Assembly: GCA_036321795.1 (NCBI GenBank)
Contig: JAWQCY010000005.1
Span: forward strand, 62,001 to 126,000
Length of the DNA stretch: 64,000 bases
Source of the DNA: CAKVON01 sp902475665
GTDB taxonomy: Bacteria; Actinomycetota; Coriobacteriia; Coriobacteriales; Atopobiaceae
Direction: 5' to 3'
Positions 52,754 to 61,209 of the stretch are shown piece by piece; position 1 is the first letter of the stretch, and each line of letters opens with the position of its first letter. Made by a program: the position numbers and the translations under genes. The notes under the pieces were generated by a model. It searched no databases, had not been told where the DNA came from, and saw nothing but the letters and a program-made list of their open reading frames with translations.

Positions 52754-54058
52754 ATGGCACAGACCGCAAGTACCGTCGACATCCTTCTTCTTGGCTCCGG
52801 CGGCCGCGAGCACGCCCTTCTCACCAAGCTCGCCGCCTCGCCGCGCGCCGGCAAGCTCTACGTCGCGCCCGGCAACGCCGGCATGTGGGATACGGCCGAG
52901 CGCGTCGAGCTGGACATCTGCGATCCGTCCGCCGTCGCCGCGTTCGCTGTCGAGAAGAACATCGGCCTCGTGGTCATCGGCCCGGAGGCTCCCCTGGTCG
53001 CCGGCGTCGCCGATGCCGTCCGCGCCGCCGGCATCCCGTGCTTTGGCCCCGGCGCCGAGGCCGCCCAGATGGAGGGCTCCAAGAAGTTCGCCAAGGAGGT
53101 CATGGAGCGCGCCGGCGTTCCCACCGCCGCCTACCGTGCCTTTACCGACGAGGACGAGTGCGCCGCCTACGTGCGCGAGCTTGGTTGCGCCGTCGTGGTC
53201 AAGGCCGACGGCCTGGCCGCCGGCAAGGGCGTCATCGTCGCTCAGGACACCGAGGAGGCCCTCGCTGGCGTCCACGAGTGCTTCAACGCGTTCGGCGAGG
53301 CCGGCCACGTCGTCGTGGTCGAGGAGATGCTCAAGGGCCCCGAGTGCTCGCTGCTGGGCCTGACCGACGGCAAGACCCTGCTGCCCCTCGACACCGCGCA
53401 GGACCACAAGCGCGCCCTCGAGGGCGACCTTGGCCCCAACACCGGCGGCATGGGCGTCTACTCGCCCGTCCCGTTCGTGACCCCCGAGGAGCACGAGGCC
53501 ATGGTCGACATCGAGCGCCGCGTCGTCGCCCAGCTCGCTGCCGACGGGATTGACTACCGCGGCTGCCTGTACGGCGGCTTCATGCTCACCAAGGACGGCC
53601 CCAAGGTCCTCGAGTTCAACGCCCGCTTCGGTGACCCCGAGACCCAGGTCGTGCTGCCCCGCATGGATGCCGACCTCGTCGACGTCTTCCTGCGCTGCGA
53701 CAACGGCACCCTCGCCGACGCCGACGTGCGCTGGGACGACGACTGGGCCGTCTCGGTCGTCCTCACGAGCGCCGGCTACCCCGGCTCCTACGAGAAGGGC
53801 AAGCCCATCACCGGCATCGCCGACGCCGCCGCGCTCGAGGGCGTCACCGTCTACCAGGCCGGCACCGCCCTCGACGACGAGGGCCGCACCGTCACCGCCG
53901 GCGGCCGCGTGATCAACGTCACGGCCCTGGGCGACACCTTCGAGGCCGCCCGCGACCGCGCCTACGAGGCCTGCGCCCTCATCGACTTCGAGGGCAAGAC
54001 CCTGCGCAACGACATCGGCCTGCGCGCCCTGCGTGGACGCGAGGCCTGGGAGGTGTAG
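52754..54058 (+). CDS. purD: Phosphoribosylamine--glycine ligase
   Basis: 434 residues, ATP-grasp fold. ILLLGSGGREHALLTKL at the N-terminus, VVVKADGLAAGKGVIVA in the ATP-grasp region and LEFNARFGDPETQVVLPRM (metal ligands) are typical of GARS. It makes GAR, the second step of purine synthesis. ATG at 52754 follows AGGAGG. Stands alone, not fused to PurM or PurN. Confidence 0.97.
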   Translation: MAQTASTVDILLLGSGGREHALLTKLAASPRAGKLYVAPGNAGMWDTAERVELDICDPSAVAAFAVEKNIGLVVIGPEAPLVAGVADAVRAAGIPCFGPGAEAAQMEGSKKFAKEVMERAGVPTAAYRAFTDEDECAAYVRELGCAVVVKADGLAAGKGVIVAQDTEEALAGVHECFNAFGEAGHVVVVEEMLKGPECSLLGLTDGKTLLPLDTAQDHKRALEGDLGPNTGGMGVYSPVPFVTPEEHEAMVDIERRVVAQLAADGIDYRGCLYGGFMLTKDGPKVLEFNARFGDPETQVVLPRMDADLVDVFLRCDNGTLADADVRWDDDWAVSVVLTSAGYPGSYEKGKPITGIADAAALEGVTVYQAGTALDDEGRTVTAGGRVINVTALGDTFEAARDRAYEACALIDFEGKTLRNDIGLRALRGREAWEV

Positions 54059-54061
54059 CCC

Positions 54062-54853
54062 ATGGCTGCCGAGAAGAACCCCGAGCGAACCGATACCGAG
54101 CCCAACCGCGTCGACGCGCTCATCGACGTGACGGACAGTCTTACCTACGACGGAGACCGCACCACACACGACCATGTGTCGGGCGAGCCGCTCCGCCGCG
54201 GGCTGGTGTTGGGCGACGACGACCCGCGCGACGCCGACCTGTCGGAGCACATCGTCTCGGAGGACGTTGCCTGGGAGGGCAAGATCTTCTCGGTCGACCG
54301 CCTCAACGTGACACTGCCCGACGGCCGCATGGCCGTGCGCGACGTGGTGCGCCACCGAGGCGCCGTCGCCATCGTGGCCCTCACCGATGACGGCCGCATC
54401 TGCCTGGTACGCCAGTACCGCACGGCCCTCGGCCGTGTGACGGTGGAGATTCCCGCCGGCAAGCTCGACCCCGGCGAGGACCCGCTCGACTGCGCCCGCC
54501 GCGAGCTGGCGGAGGAGACGGGCATGACCGCCAAGCGCATGGCCTACCTCACCACGATCGCGAGCAGCGACGGCTTCTGCGACGAGATGATCCACATCTA
54601 TATGGCGACGGGTATCACCTTCGGCAAGTCCGACCCGGATGCCGACGAGTTCCTCAACGTCGACCTCGTCGAGCTGCCCGAGCTGGTGGACACCGTGCTC
54701 GACGGGCGCATCGAGGACGCCAAGACCGTCGTCGGCGCGCTGATTTGCGACGCCGTCGCGCGTCGCCTGACGCCTGACGACCCCTGCGAGACGACGCCCT
54801 TCTCGGCAGAGTGTGCCGCGTGCCAGGACGACGAGACGGCCGACGGGGAGTAA
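54062..54853 (+). CDS. Nudix hydrolase, ADP-ribose pyrophosphatase-like
   Basis: 263 residues. The Nudix box GKLDPGEDPLDCARRELAEETGM is complete (the GX5EX7REUXEEXGU pattern), preceded by the ADP-ribose type VRQYRTALGRVTVEIPAG. A long acidic N-terminal part (~80 aa) and a Cys-containing tail (ECAACQDDE) extend the usual domain. It follows purD by 3 bases and probably cleans ADP-ribose or similar nucleotides. Confidence 0.9.
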   Translation: MAAEKNPERTDTEPNRVDALIDVTDSLTYDGDRTTHDHVSGEPLRRGLVLGDDDPRDADLSEHIVSEDVAWEGKIFSVDRLNVTLPDGRMAVRDVVRHRGAVAIVALTDDGRICLVRQYRTALGRVTVEIPAGKLDPGEDPLDCARRELAEETGMTAKRMAYLTTIASSDGFCDEMIHIYMATGITFGKSDPDADEFLNVDLVELPELVDTVLDGRIEDAKTVVGALICDAVARRLTPDDPCETTPFSAECAACQDDETADGE

Positions 54854-54859
54854 CGCTTG

Positions 54860-56626
54860 ATGGATAGAGGCACCACCAGGGAGGAGGCGGGCCTGTTCGC
54901 CCGCTTCCTCTCCTATTACCGCGGCCAGGCCCACCTGTTTGCCACGGACACGCTGTGCGCCGTCGCCATCGCGGCGGTGGGCCTGGCGTTTCCGCAGCTG
55001 TTGCGCATGCTTACCTCCGGCCTGTTCGCCGATGGGGCGAATGCGATCGAGGGCGCGCTGGCGTACCTGGCCCTGGGCATGGCGGGCATGTACGCCATCC
55101 AGTTCCTCTCGCGCTACTTCGTGACCTACTGGGGCCACGTGATGGGTGCCCGCATGGAGAGCCGCATGCGCGAGGACCTGTTTGACGCCTACGAGCGCAT
55201 GAGCTTCTCGTTCTTCGACCGCAACAAGTCGGGTGACCTCATGAGTCGCCTGGTAAATGACCTGTTCGACATCTCCGAGGCGGCACATCACGGCCCCGAG
55301 TACCTGATCATCGGCGCGGTCGAAATCGTCGGCTCATTCGTGATCCTGGGCTTCGTCAACGTGTGGCTCACCCTCGCGCTCGCCTGCATCCTGGTGGTGC
55401 TGGTCGCCTTCGACTACGTGGCCAACCGTCGCATGAAGGACGTCTTCGCCGAGAACCGCGTGCGCATCTCGCAGGTCAACTCCCGCCTGGAGGACTCCCT
55501 CGTGGGCATCCGCGTGGTCAAGGGCTTTGCCGCCGAGGACCTGGAGCGCGAGAAGTTCCGCGCGTCGAACCGCGCCTACCTCGACTCGAAGGTTCGCATG
55601 TACCGCGTGATGGGCCTATACCAGTCCGCCATCGACCTTTTGATGGGCGCCCTGTACACGGTCATCGTCGTCATGGGCGGCTGGCTCATCGCCCGTGGCC
55701 AGATGACTCCCGCCGACCTGGCGACCTACGCGCTGTACATCACCCTGTTCACCAGCCCCATCCGCAGCATCCTCGACTTTACCGAGACGTTCCAGAAGGC
55801 CATCGCGGGCTTCGGGCGCTTCGTCGAGCTCTGCGACGCCCGACCCGACGTGATTGACGCCGCCGGCGCGCATGAGCTTCGGCTCACCCGAGGCGCCATC
55901 TCGTACCGCGGCGTCAGCTTCTCCTACGAGCCGGGCGCCGAGGTCATCCACGACCTCACGCTCGACATCGAGCCCGGGCGCACCGTCGCGCTGGTCGGCC
56001 CGTCCGGCGGCGGCAAGTCGACGCTGTGCTCGCTTCTGCCGCGTTTCTACGACGTGGACGCAGGGCAGATCCTGATCGACGGCCAGGACGTGCGCGACGT
56101 CACCCAGCGAAGCCTGCGCGAGGCGATCGGCATGGTCCAACAGGAGGTCTACCTGTTCGACGGCACCATTGCCGAGAACATCGCCTATGGCCGTCCCGAC
56201 GCAACCCTGGACGAGATTCGCGCCGCCGCCCGCGCGGCGAACGCCGACGGCTTCGTGATGGGGTTGCCCGATGGCTACGACACGCAGGTCGGTGAGCGCG
56301 GCGCACGCCTCTCCGGTGGGCAGAAGCAGCGCATCGCGATCGCCCGCGTGTTTCTCAAGGACCCACGCGTGCTCATCTTGGACGAGGCGACCTCGGCCCT
56401 GGACAACGAGAGCGAGCGCGCCGTGCAGGAGTCGCTCGAGCGCCTGGCCCATGGCCGAACCACCCTTGTCATCGCGCATCGCCTCTCGACCATCAAGAAC
56501 GCCGACGAGATCGTGACCATCGCCGACGGACGCGTGGCCGAGCGAGGCACCCACGACGAGCTTTTGGCGCGCGGCGGTACCTACGCGCGCTATTACCGCA
56601 TGCAGTTCCAGGGCGAGAAGGACTAG
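54860..56626 (+). CDS. ABC-type exporter, fused membrane and ATPase domains
   Basis: 588 residues. Residues ~1-320 contain six membrane helices (TM type I exporter, with DRNKSGDLMSRLVNDLFDISEAAHHG coupling helix). The ATPase domain has Walker A VGPSGGGKST (~377-385), Q-loop VQQEVYLFDG, signature LSGGQKQRIAIAR (~484) and Walker B VLILDEATSALD. It is a half-transporter forming a homodimer or pairing with another subunit. Substrate unknown (MsbA/multidrug/lipid type). The ATG at 54860 is chosen; a TTG lies one codon before it. Confidence 0.93.
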   Translation: MDRGTTREEAGLFARFLSYYRGQAHLFATDTLCAVAIAAVGLAFPQLLRMLTSGLFADGANAIEGALAYLALGMAGMYAIQFLSRYFVTYWGHVMGARMESRMREDLFDAYERMSFSFFDRNKSGDLMSRLVNDLFDISEAAHHGPEYLIIGAVEIVGSFVILGFVNVWLTLALACILVVLVAFDYVANRRMKDVFAENRVRISQVNSRLEDSLVGIRVVKGFAAEDLEREKFRASNRAYLDSKVRMYRVMGLYQSAIDLLMGALYTVIVVMGGWLIARGQMTPADLATYALYITLFTSPIRSILDFTETFQKAIAGFGRFVELCDARPDVIDAAGAHELRLTRGAISYRGVSFSYEPGAEVIHDLTLDIEPGRTVALVGPSGGGKSTLCSLLPRFYDVDAGQILIDGQDVRDVTQRSLREAIGMVQQEVYLFDGTIAENIAYGRPDATLDEIRAAARAANADGFVMGLPDGYDTQVGERGARLSGGQKQRIAIARVFLKDPRVLILDEATSALDNESERAVQESLERLAHGRTTLVIAHRLSTIKNADEIVTIADGRVAERGTHDELLARGGTYARYYRMQFQGEKD

Positions 56627-56696
56627 CCTCGCCTCACCTATACTGATTGCCGGGCGCCGGACACGGCGCCACCGAACGAAGACCGTAAGGGACGAC

Positions 56697-57614
56697 ATGG
56701 CAGCAAAGAAGGACAGGCGGGGCAAGTTCCTCAACGCCGAGCAGGCCGAGGAGCTCTTCTCGCGAGTTGACGAGACCGGGCACGACAACGCCGAGACCGC
56801 GCGCCGCCAGCGGGCCCGCCGCAAGGAGAAGGGCCAGGGCGTCGACATCGACCCGCTGTCGGGGTCGGACCCGTCCGGTTCCGACGTCGACGTGGCCATC
56901 AGGCGCACCGCGGTGCTGTTCGTGGTGCTGACCCTCGCCGTCGTCATGGTCTCGCAGGTGTCGTGCAGCGTCGTCAGGCGCCTGACCACCTCCAACCTCT
57001 CCGACCGCGTGGACGTCTCCAGCGTCTCGGGTGCCATGCGCAATGGCGTCGAGTGGGGCAACGGCTTCACGCAGTTCCCCGAGCAGTTCACCGTGCTGGA
57101 GGCCGACGAGAACACCGGTCGCGTCGAGGTCTCGGTCACCGACACGTCCTCCGGCGACGCGGTCGAGTGCTTCGCCTCGTCGCAGATCCAGTCCACGGCG
57201 CTGGCCATCAACGCACTTCTCAACCCCAAGATCAACGCGGTGATCTACCACGTCAACGTGCGCGTCGACGATGCCGGGCAGTTCCAGAAGGCTCAGTTCT
57301 TCGGCTTCCTGATGCCCGCGGGCCAGGTGCGCAACTTCATGACGTTCGTCTGGACCAAGACCGACACGGGCTGGGCCTGCACGGTCACCGGCCTGGACGA
57401 CACGACCACCGCCCTGCTGAAGGACAAGCTCAAGACCCCGGGCGCGGGCCTTCTGGATCCCAAGGCCACGACGGGCGACCCTGACGCCGCGCTGTCCGAG
57501 GACGCCATGACTGGCGACGCGGCGACCGACGCCACGACCGACCCTGCCGAGAAGGACGGCGAGCCCGCGACCCCCGCCACGCCCTCGGCGCCGACGGCGG
57601 CGACCTCCAGGTAA
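56697..57614 (+). CDS. Hypothetical membrane-anchored protein, 305 aa
   Basis: A charged cytoplasmic N-terminus (~65 aa, MAAKKDRRGKFLNAEQAEELF), one transmembrane segment (TAVLFVVLTLAVVMVSQV), then a mostly beta extracellular domain of about 180 residues (SSVSGAMRNGVEWGNGFTQFPEQFTVLEADENTGRVEVSVTD...) and a Thr/Pro/Ala-rich disordered tail. I do not recognise the family. The codon bias is that of a normal gene. A -10-like TATACT at about 56640 precedes it; it may have its own promoter. Confidence 0.75.
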   Translation: MAAKKDRRGKFLNAEQAEELFSRVDETGHDNAETARRQRARRKEKGQGVDIDPLSGSDPSGSDVDVAIRRTAVLFVVLTLAVVMVSQVSCSVVRRLTTSNLSDRVDVSSVSGAMRNGVEWGNGFTQFPEQFTVLEADENTGRVEVSVTDTSSGDAVECFASSQIQSTALAINALLNPKINAVIYHVNVRVDDAGQFQKAQFFGFLMPAGQVRNFMTFVWTKTDTGWACTVTGLDDTTTALLKDKLKTPGAGLLDPKATTGDPDAALSEDAMTGDAATDATTDPAEKDGEPATPATPSAPTAATSR

Positions 57615-57671
57615 CCGTTCGGGAGATGGCGGGTCCGTAGTGTTCGTGACCTCGCCTGAGCCTGGGTTCGA

Positions 57672-57689
57672 CCTCCCTATACTGGGAGG
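57672..57689 (+). promoter_or_regulatory. purE promoter with -10 inside an inverted repeat
   Basis: CCTCCC TATACT GGGAGG: a 6-bp inverted repeat whose loop is exactly a good -10 hexamer. It lies 33 bases before the purE start. This could be an operator or a start-site hairpin. Confidence 0.45.
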
Positions 57690-57722
57690 GAATACGTGAA
57701 CGAGAATGACGGGAGTATCCGA

Positions 57723-58187
57723 ATGGCACAGGAAACGCCCCTTGTGGGCATCATCATGGGCTCCAAGTCGGACATGCCGGCCATGGAGGCCTGCACTGCC
57801 CAGCTCGAGGAGCTCGGCGTCCCCTACGAGCTGCTCATCGCCTCGGCGCACCGCGCCCCTGCGCGCGTCCACGAGTGGGCGTCGACCGCCGCGGACCGCG
57901 GCATCAAGGTGATCATTGCCGCCGCCGGCAAGGCCGCCCACCTGGGTGGTGTCGTGGCGGCCTACACGCCGCTGCCGATCGTCGGCGTCCCCATGAAGAC
58001 GAGCGACCTCGGCGGCATGGACTCGCTCCTGTCCATGGTGCAGATGCCCTCCGGCGTGCCCGTGGCGTGCGTCGCCATCGGCGGCGCCAAGAACGCCGCC
58101 ATCTACGCGACCCAGATCCTGGGTGCGTCCTGCCCCGAGTATCGCGAGAAGATCGTCGAGCTCAAGGAGCGCATGGCACAGGCCTAG
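57723..58187 (+). CDS. purE: N5-carboxyaminoimidazole ribonucleotide mutase
   Basis: 154 residues, class I PurE. GIIMGSKSDMPAMEAC at the N-terminus and SAHRAPARVHEWA supply the nucleotide-binding loops and catalytic His; GVPMKTSDLGGMDSLLSMVQMP is typical. It converts N5-CAIR to CAIR, and would need PurK, which is not in the window. ATG at 57723 follows GGGAG. Confidence 0.96.
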   Translation: MAQETPLVGIIMGSKSDMPAMEACTAQLEELGVPYELLIASAHRAPARVHEWASTAADRGIKVIIAAAGKAAHLGGVVAAYTPLPIVGVPMKTSDLGGMDSLLSMVQMPSGVPVACVAIGGAKNAAIYATQILGASCPEYREKIVELKERMAQA

Positions 58188-58267
58188 GACCTGGCCGATA
58201 GTCGGACAAACGCGGGCGCGGGCCGCAGGCCACGCGCCCGCAGGTGGTATGACAGGGAGTGGTAACT

Positions 58268-58717
58268 ATGGAGAAGGCCGAACTTCTCGACCTCATCAAG
58301 GACGCGATGCGCGCGCAGGACAAGCCGCGACTGTCGATCCTTCGTCAGGTCAACCAGGCCGTCAAGCAGGTCGAGGTCGACGAGCGTCGCGAGGTCACGT
58401 CTGCCGACATCACCGCGTGCGTGAAGAAGCTCCAGAAGGTCACCGGCGAGGAGATCGACTCGCTGCGAAAGGTTGGCGCCGAGACCCACGCCGAGCGCAT
58501 CGCGGAGCTCTCCGCCCAGGCTGACACCCTGCGCGACATGCTTCCCGCCCAGCTGGTGGGTCAGGACCTCGAGCGTCTTGCCGACAAGCTGATCGCCGAG
58601 CTCGGTGCCACGTCCAAGCGCGACATGGGCAAGGTCATGGGTGCTCTCGGCAAGGCCACCGACGGCAACTTCGACAAGCCCGCCGCTGCCGCCTACGTCG
58701 GCAAGAGGCTCTCCTAA
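58268..58717 (+). CDS. GatB/YqeY-domain protein
   Basis: 149 residues, mostly helical. It matches the stand-alone YqeY family (IKDAMRAQDKPRLSILRQVNQAVKQVEVDERRE ... LPAQLVGQDLERLADKLIAELGATSKRDMGKVMGAL), a homologue of the tail of GatB that may bind tRNA. Exact function unknown. ATG at 58268 follows GGAG, 80 bases after purE. Confidence 0.9.
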   Translation: MEKAELLDLIKDAMRAQDKPRLSILRQVNQAVKQVEVDERREVTSADITACVKKLQKVTGEEIDSLRKVGAETHAERIAELSAQADTLRDMLPAQLVGQDLERLADKLIAELGATSKRDMGKVMGALGKATDGNFDKPAAAAYVGKRLS

Positions 58718-58749
58718 ACCCACGACCGAAACCGAAAGGCCCACGACCA

Positions 58750-59607
58750 ATGAACACGCACCGTCGTAACCAGCTGCCGAGCCACGTCGCCAGCCACTAC
58801 GCCATCGCGCCCTCCTACGAGCCCGAGCCGCCCCGCAAGAAGAAGGGCGGCAGCGTCCTGTCCAACATCCTTCTCGTCGTCGGCCTCGCCCTCATCCTGG
58901 TGGCGGGCGGCATGTGGGGCCTGGCGCAGTGGCGCTACCACGAGCAGGATGTCATGAACGAGAAGCTCGCGTCCTACGCGACCGTCTCGGAGAAGGGCGA
59001 CGTGGCACCCAAGGTCGACTGGGAGAAGCTCAAGTCCATCAACCCCGACGTCGTCGGTTGGATCCAGGTTCCCGGCACGGTCATCAACTACCCCGTCTAC
59101 CAGGGAACCGACAACGACCATTACCTCGACACCAATGCCGAGGGCGTCTACGGCGTCGGTGGCCAGATCTTCTTGGACTACAAGTGCGAGAAGCCTGGCA
59201 TGCGTGACCAGCAGACCGTCATCTACGGCCACCACCTGAAGAACGGCTCCATGTTCAAGCAGATCGCCGACATGGACAGCCAGGGCTTCTTCGACAGCAT
59301 CAAGACCGTCTGGTACGTGACCGAGGAGGCGAACTACGAGCTCGAGCCGCTGTTCGTCTACTACGCGACCCCCAAGAGCGAGGACGTCCGCTGCTTCGAC
59401 TTCGCCACGGCCGACGAGTTCCACGAGTACCTCGGCAAGCAGCTGGGCAAGGCCGTGACCAAGCGTTCCGACGCCGCACAGGTCTGCAAGGTCGCCGACC
59501 ATGTGCTGACCCTCTCCACCTGCAACTACATCGACGGCTACGGCAGGACGGTTCTCGTCTGCGCCGTGAAGGACGAGGCGGCCACCGCCGCCGGGCAGGG
59601 TGTGTAG
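58750..59607 (+). CDS. Class B sortase
   Basis: 285 residues. A cytoplasmic basic N-terminus, one transmembrane segment (SNILLVVGLALILVAGGMWG) and an extracellular sortase domain: VVGWIQVPGTVINYPVYQGTDNDHYL is the SrtB-type entry, the catalytic His is H161 (YGHH), Cys C258 (LSTCNY) and Arg R266 (GYGRTVL). Class B sortases usually anchor special substrates or link pilins. The LPITG protein at 5876 is the only obvious substrate in the window. It is located between YqeY and purF, without adjacent surface proteins. Confidence 0.93.
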   Translation: MNTHRRNQLPSHVASHYAIAPSYEPEPPRKKKGGSVLSNILLVVGLALILVAGGMWGLAQWRYHEQDVMNEKLASYATVSEKGDVAPKVDWEKLKSINPDVVGWIQVPGTVINYPVYQGTDNDHYLDTNAEGVYGVGGQIFLDYKCEKPGMRDQQTVIYGHHLKNGSMFKQIADMDSQGFFDSIKTVWYVTEEANYELEPLFVYYATPKSEDVRCFDFATADEFHEYLGKQLGKAVTKRSDAAQVCKVADHVLTLSTCNYIDGYGRTVLVCAVKDEAATAAGQGV

Positions 59608-59668
59608 CCACCGCCCGACCAACAGCTAGACACCAGCGAACGCACGACATCGGCAAGGAGGCCAACAG

Positions 59669-61207
59669 ATGCACGACAGCGAGCAGTGGCAGCGCGACTC
59701 CCAGGCGGAAGGTGACGTCCTACACGACGAGTGCGGCGTCTTCGGCGTCTGGGCGCCCGGCCGCGACGTTGCCCGACTGACCTACTTCGGACTGTTTGCC
59801 CTGCAGCACCGCGGGCAGGAGTCTGCCGGCATCGCCGTGGGCGATGGCAACACCGTCCTCGTCCGCAAGGACCTTGGCCTGGTCAACCAGGTGTTCACCG
59901 ATACCGACCTGGCGGCGCTCCCTGGCAAGCTGGCCGTGGGCCACGTACGCTACGGCACCTCCGGTGCCAAGAGCTGGGAGGCAGCGCAGCCCCACCTGTC
60001 CGCCATCAACGACGTGATCATCGCGCTGGCGCACAACGGCACCCTCGTCAACTCGAACTCGCTGCGCCGCGAGATGATCAACCTGGGCATCCCGTTCCGC
60101 TCCAACACCGACTCCGAGGTCGCCGCCAAGCTCGTCGGCTACTTCACCGAGCAGACGAGCCACCTGCGTGAGGGCATTGCCCGCACCATGCAGATGGTCG
60201 AGGGTGGCTACGCCATGGTTCTTGCCCGCGAGAACGCCCTGTATGCCTTCCGCGACCCTCATGGCATTCGTCCGCTGGTGCTCGGCCGCATTCCCGCCGA
60301 GGAGGGTCTCTGCGAGGGCTGGGTCGTCGCGAGCGAGACCTGCGCCCTCAACATCGTCGGTGCCGAGTACGTCCGCGAGATTGCCCCGGGCGAGATCATC
60401 CGCCTGTCCGACGACGGCCTGGTGTCGCAGCGGGGAGTCGAGCCCAAGTTCGAGTCGCAGTGCATCTTCGAGCACGTGTACTTCTCGCGCCCCGACACCA
60501 TCATCCGCGGCAAGTCCGTCTACTCCATGCGCTACAACATGGGCCGTCAGCTGGCCCGCGAGGCGCCGGTCGACGCCGACCTCGTCATCGGCGTCCCCGA
60601 CAGCGGCCTTCCGCCCGCAGAGGGCTTTGCGGCAGAGCTGGGCCTTCCGTTTGGCGAGGGCCTCATCAAGAACCGCTACGTCGCCCGCACCTTCATCCAG
60701 CCCACGCAGGAGCTGCGCCGCATCGGCGTGCGCCTCAAGCTCAACGCGCTGCCTGACAACGTCGCCGGCAAGCGCATCGTCATGGTCGACGACTCCATCG
60801 TGCGCGGCACCACCTCGACCCAGATCGTGCGCATGCTGCGTGACGCCGGCGCCGCCGAGGTCCACGTGCGCATCAACTCCCCCGAGACCATGTGGCCGTG
60901 CTTCTACGGCATCGACACCGACACCCAGGACCAGCTGATCTCCGCCCGCAAGTCGGTCGACGAGGTCTGCGAGTTCATCGGTGCCGACTCGCTGGCGTTC
61001 CTGTCGGTCGACGGCCTGCGCACCTGCGTGCCCGACGGCGGCTATTGCACCGCCTGCTTCACCGGCGAGTACCCCGTGGAGATTCCCGCGTCCTTCTCGG
61101 CAGGGAAGTTCCTCGAGGGCTATGACCCCACCAACCTCTCCCGTGCCTCGCGCGCTTCGCAGATGGGCATCGAGGAGTTCGTCAAGGATGCAGAGAAGGG
61201 ACTCTAA
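59669..61207 (+). CDS. purF: Amidophosphoribosyltransferase
   Basis: 512 residues. A 21-residue propeptide precedes the catalytic C22 (DECGVFGVW) of the glutaminase domain. The second half is a phosphoribosyltransferase with the PRPP loop IVMVDDSIVRGTTS. Cys residues in the C-terminal region suggest a B. subtilis-type enzyme that may carry an Fe-S cluster. It catalyses the first committed step of purine synthesis. The next gene purM starts 2 bases after it. Confidence 0.97.
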   Translation: MHDSEQWQRDSQAEGDVLHDECGVFGVWAPGRDVARLTYFGLFALQHRGQESAGIAVGDGNTVLVRKDLGLVNQVFTDTDLAALPGKLAVGHVRYGTSGAKSWEAAQPHLSAINDVIIALAHNGTLVNSNSLRREMINLGIPFRSNTDSEVAAKLVGYFTEQTSHLREGIARTMQMVEGGYAMVLARENALYAFRDPHGIRPLVLGRIPAEEGLCEGWVVASETCALNIVGAEYVREIAPGEIIRLSDDGLVSQRGVEPKFESQCIFEHVYFSRPDTIIRGKSVYSMRYNMGRQLAREAPVDADLVIGVPDSGLPPAEGFAAELGLPFGEGLIKNRYVARTFIQPTQELRRIGVRLKLNALPDNVAGKRIVMVDDSIVRGTTSTQIVRMLRDAGAAEVHVRINSPETMWPCFYGIDTDTQDQLISARKSVDEVCEFIGADSLAFLSVDGLRTCVPDGGYCTACFTGEYPVEIPASFSAGKFLEGYDPTNLSRASRASQMGIEEFVKDAEKGL

Positions 61208-61209
61208 GC

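Noticed and set aside
51668..55291. A 1207-residue open frame on the minus strand opposite DegV, purD, Nudix and the ABC gene
   Set aside because: Antisense shadow of four well-supported genes; Val/Gly/Ala/His repeats follow from their codons.
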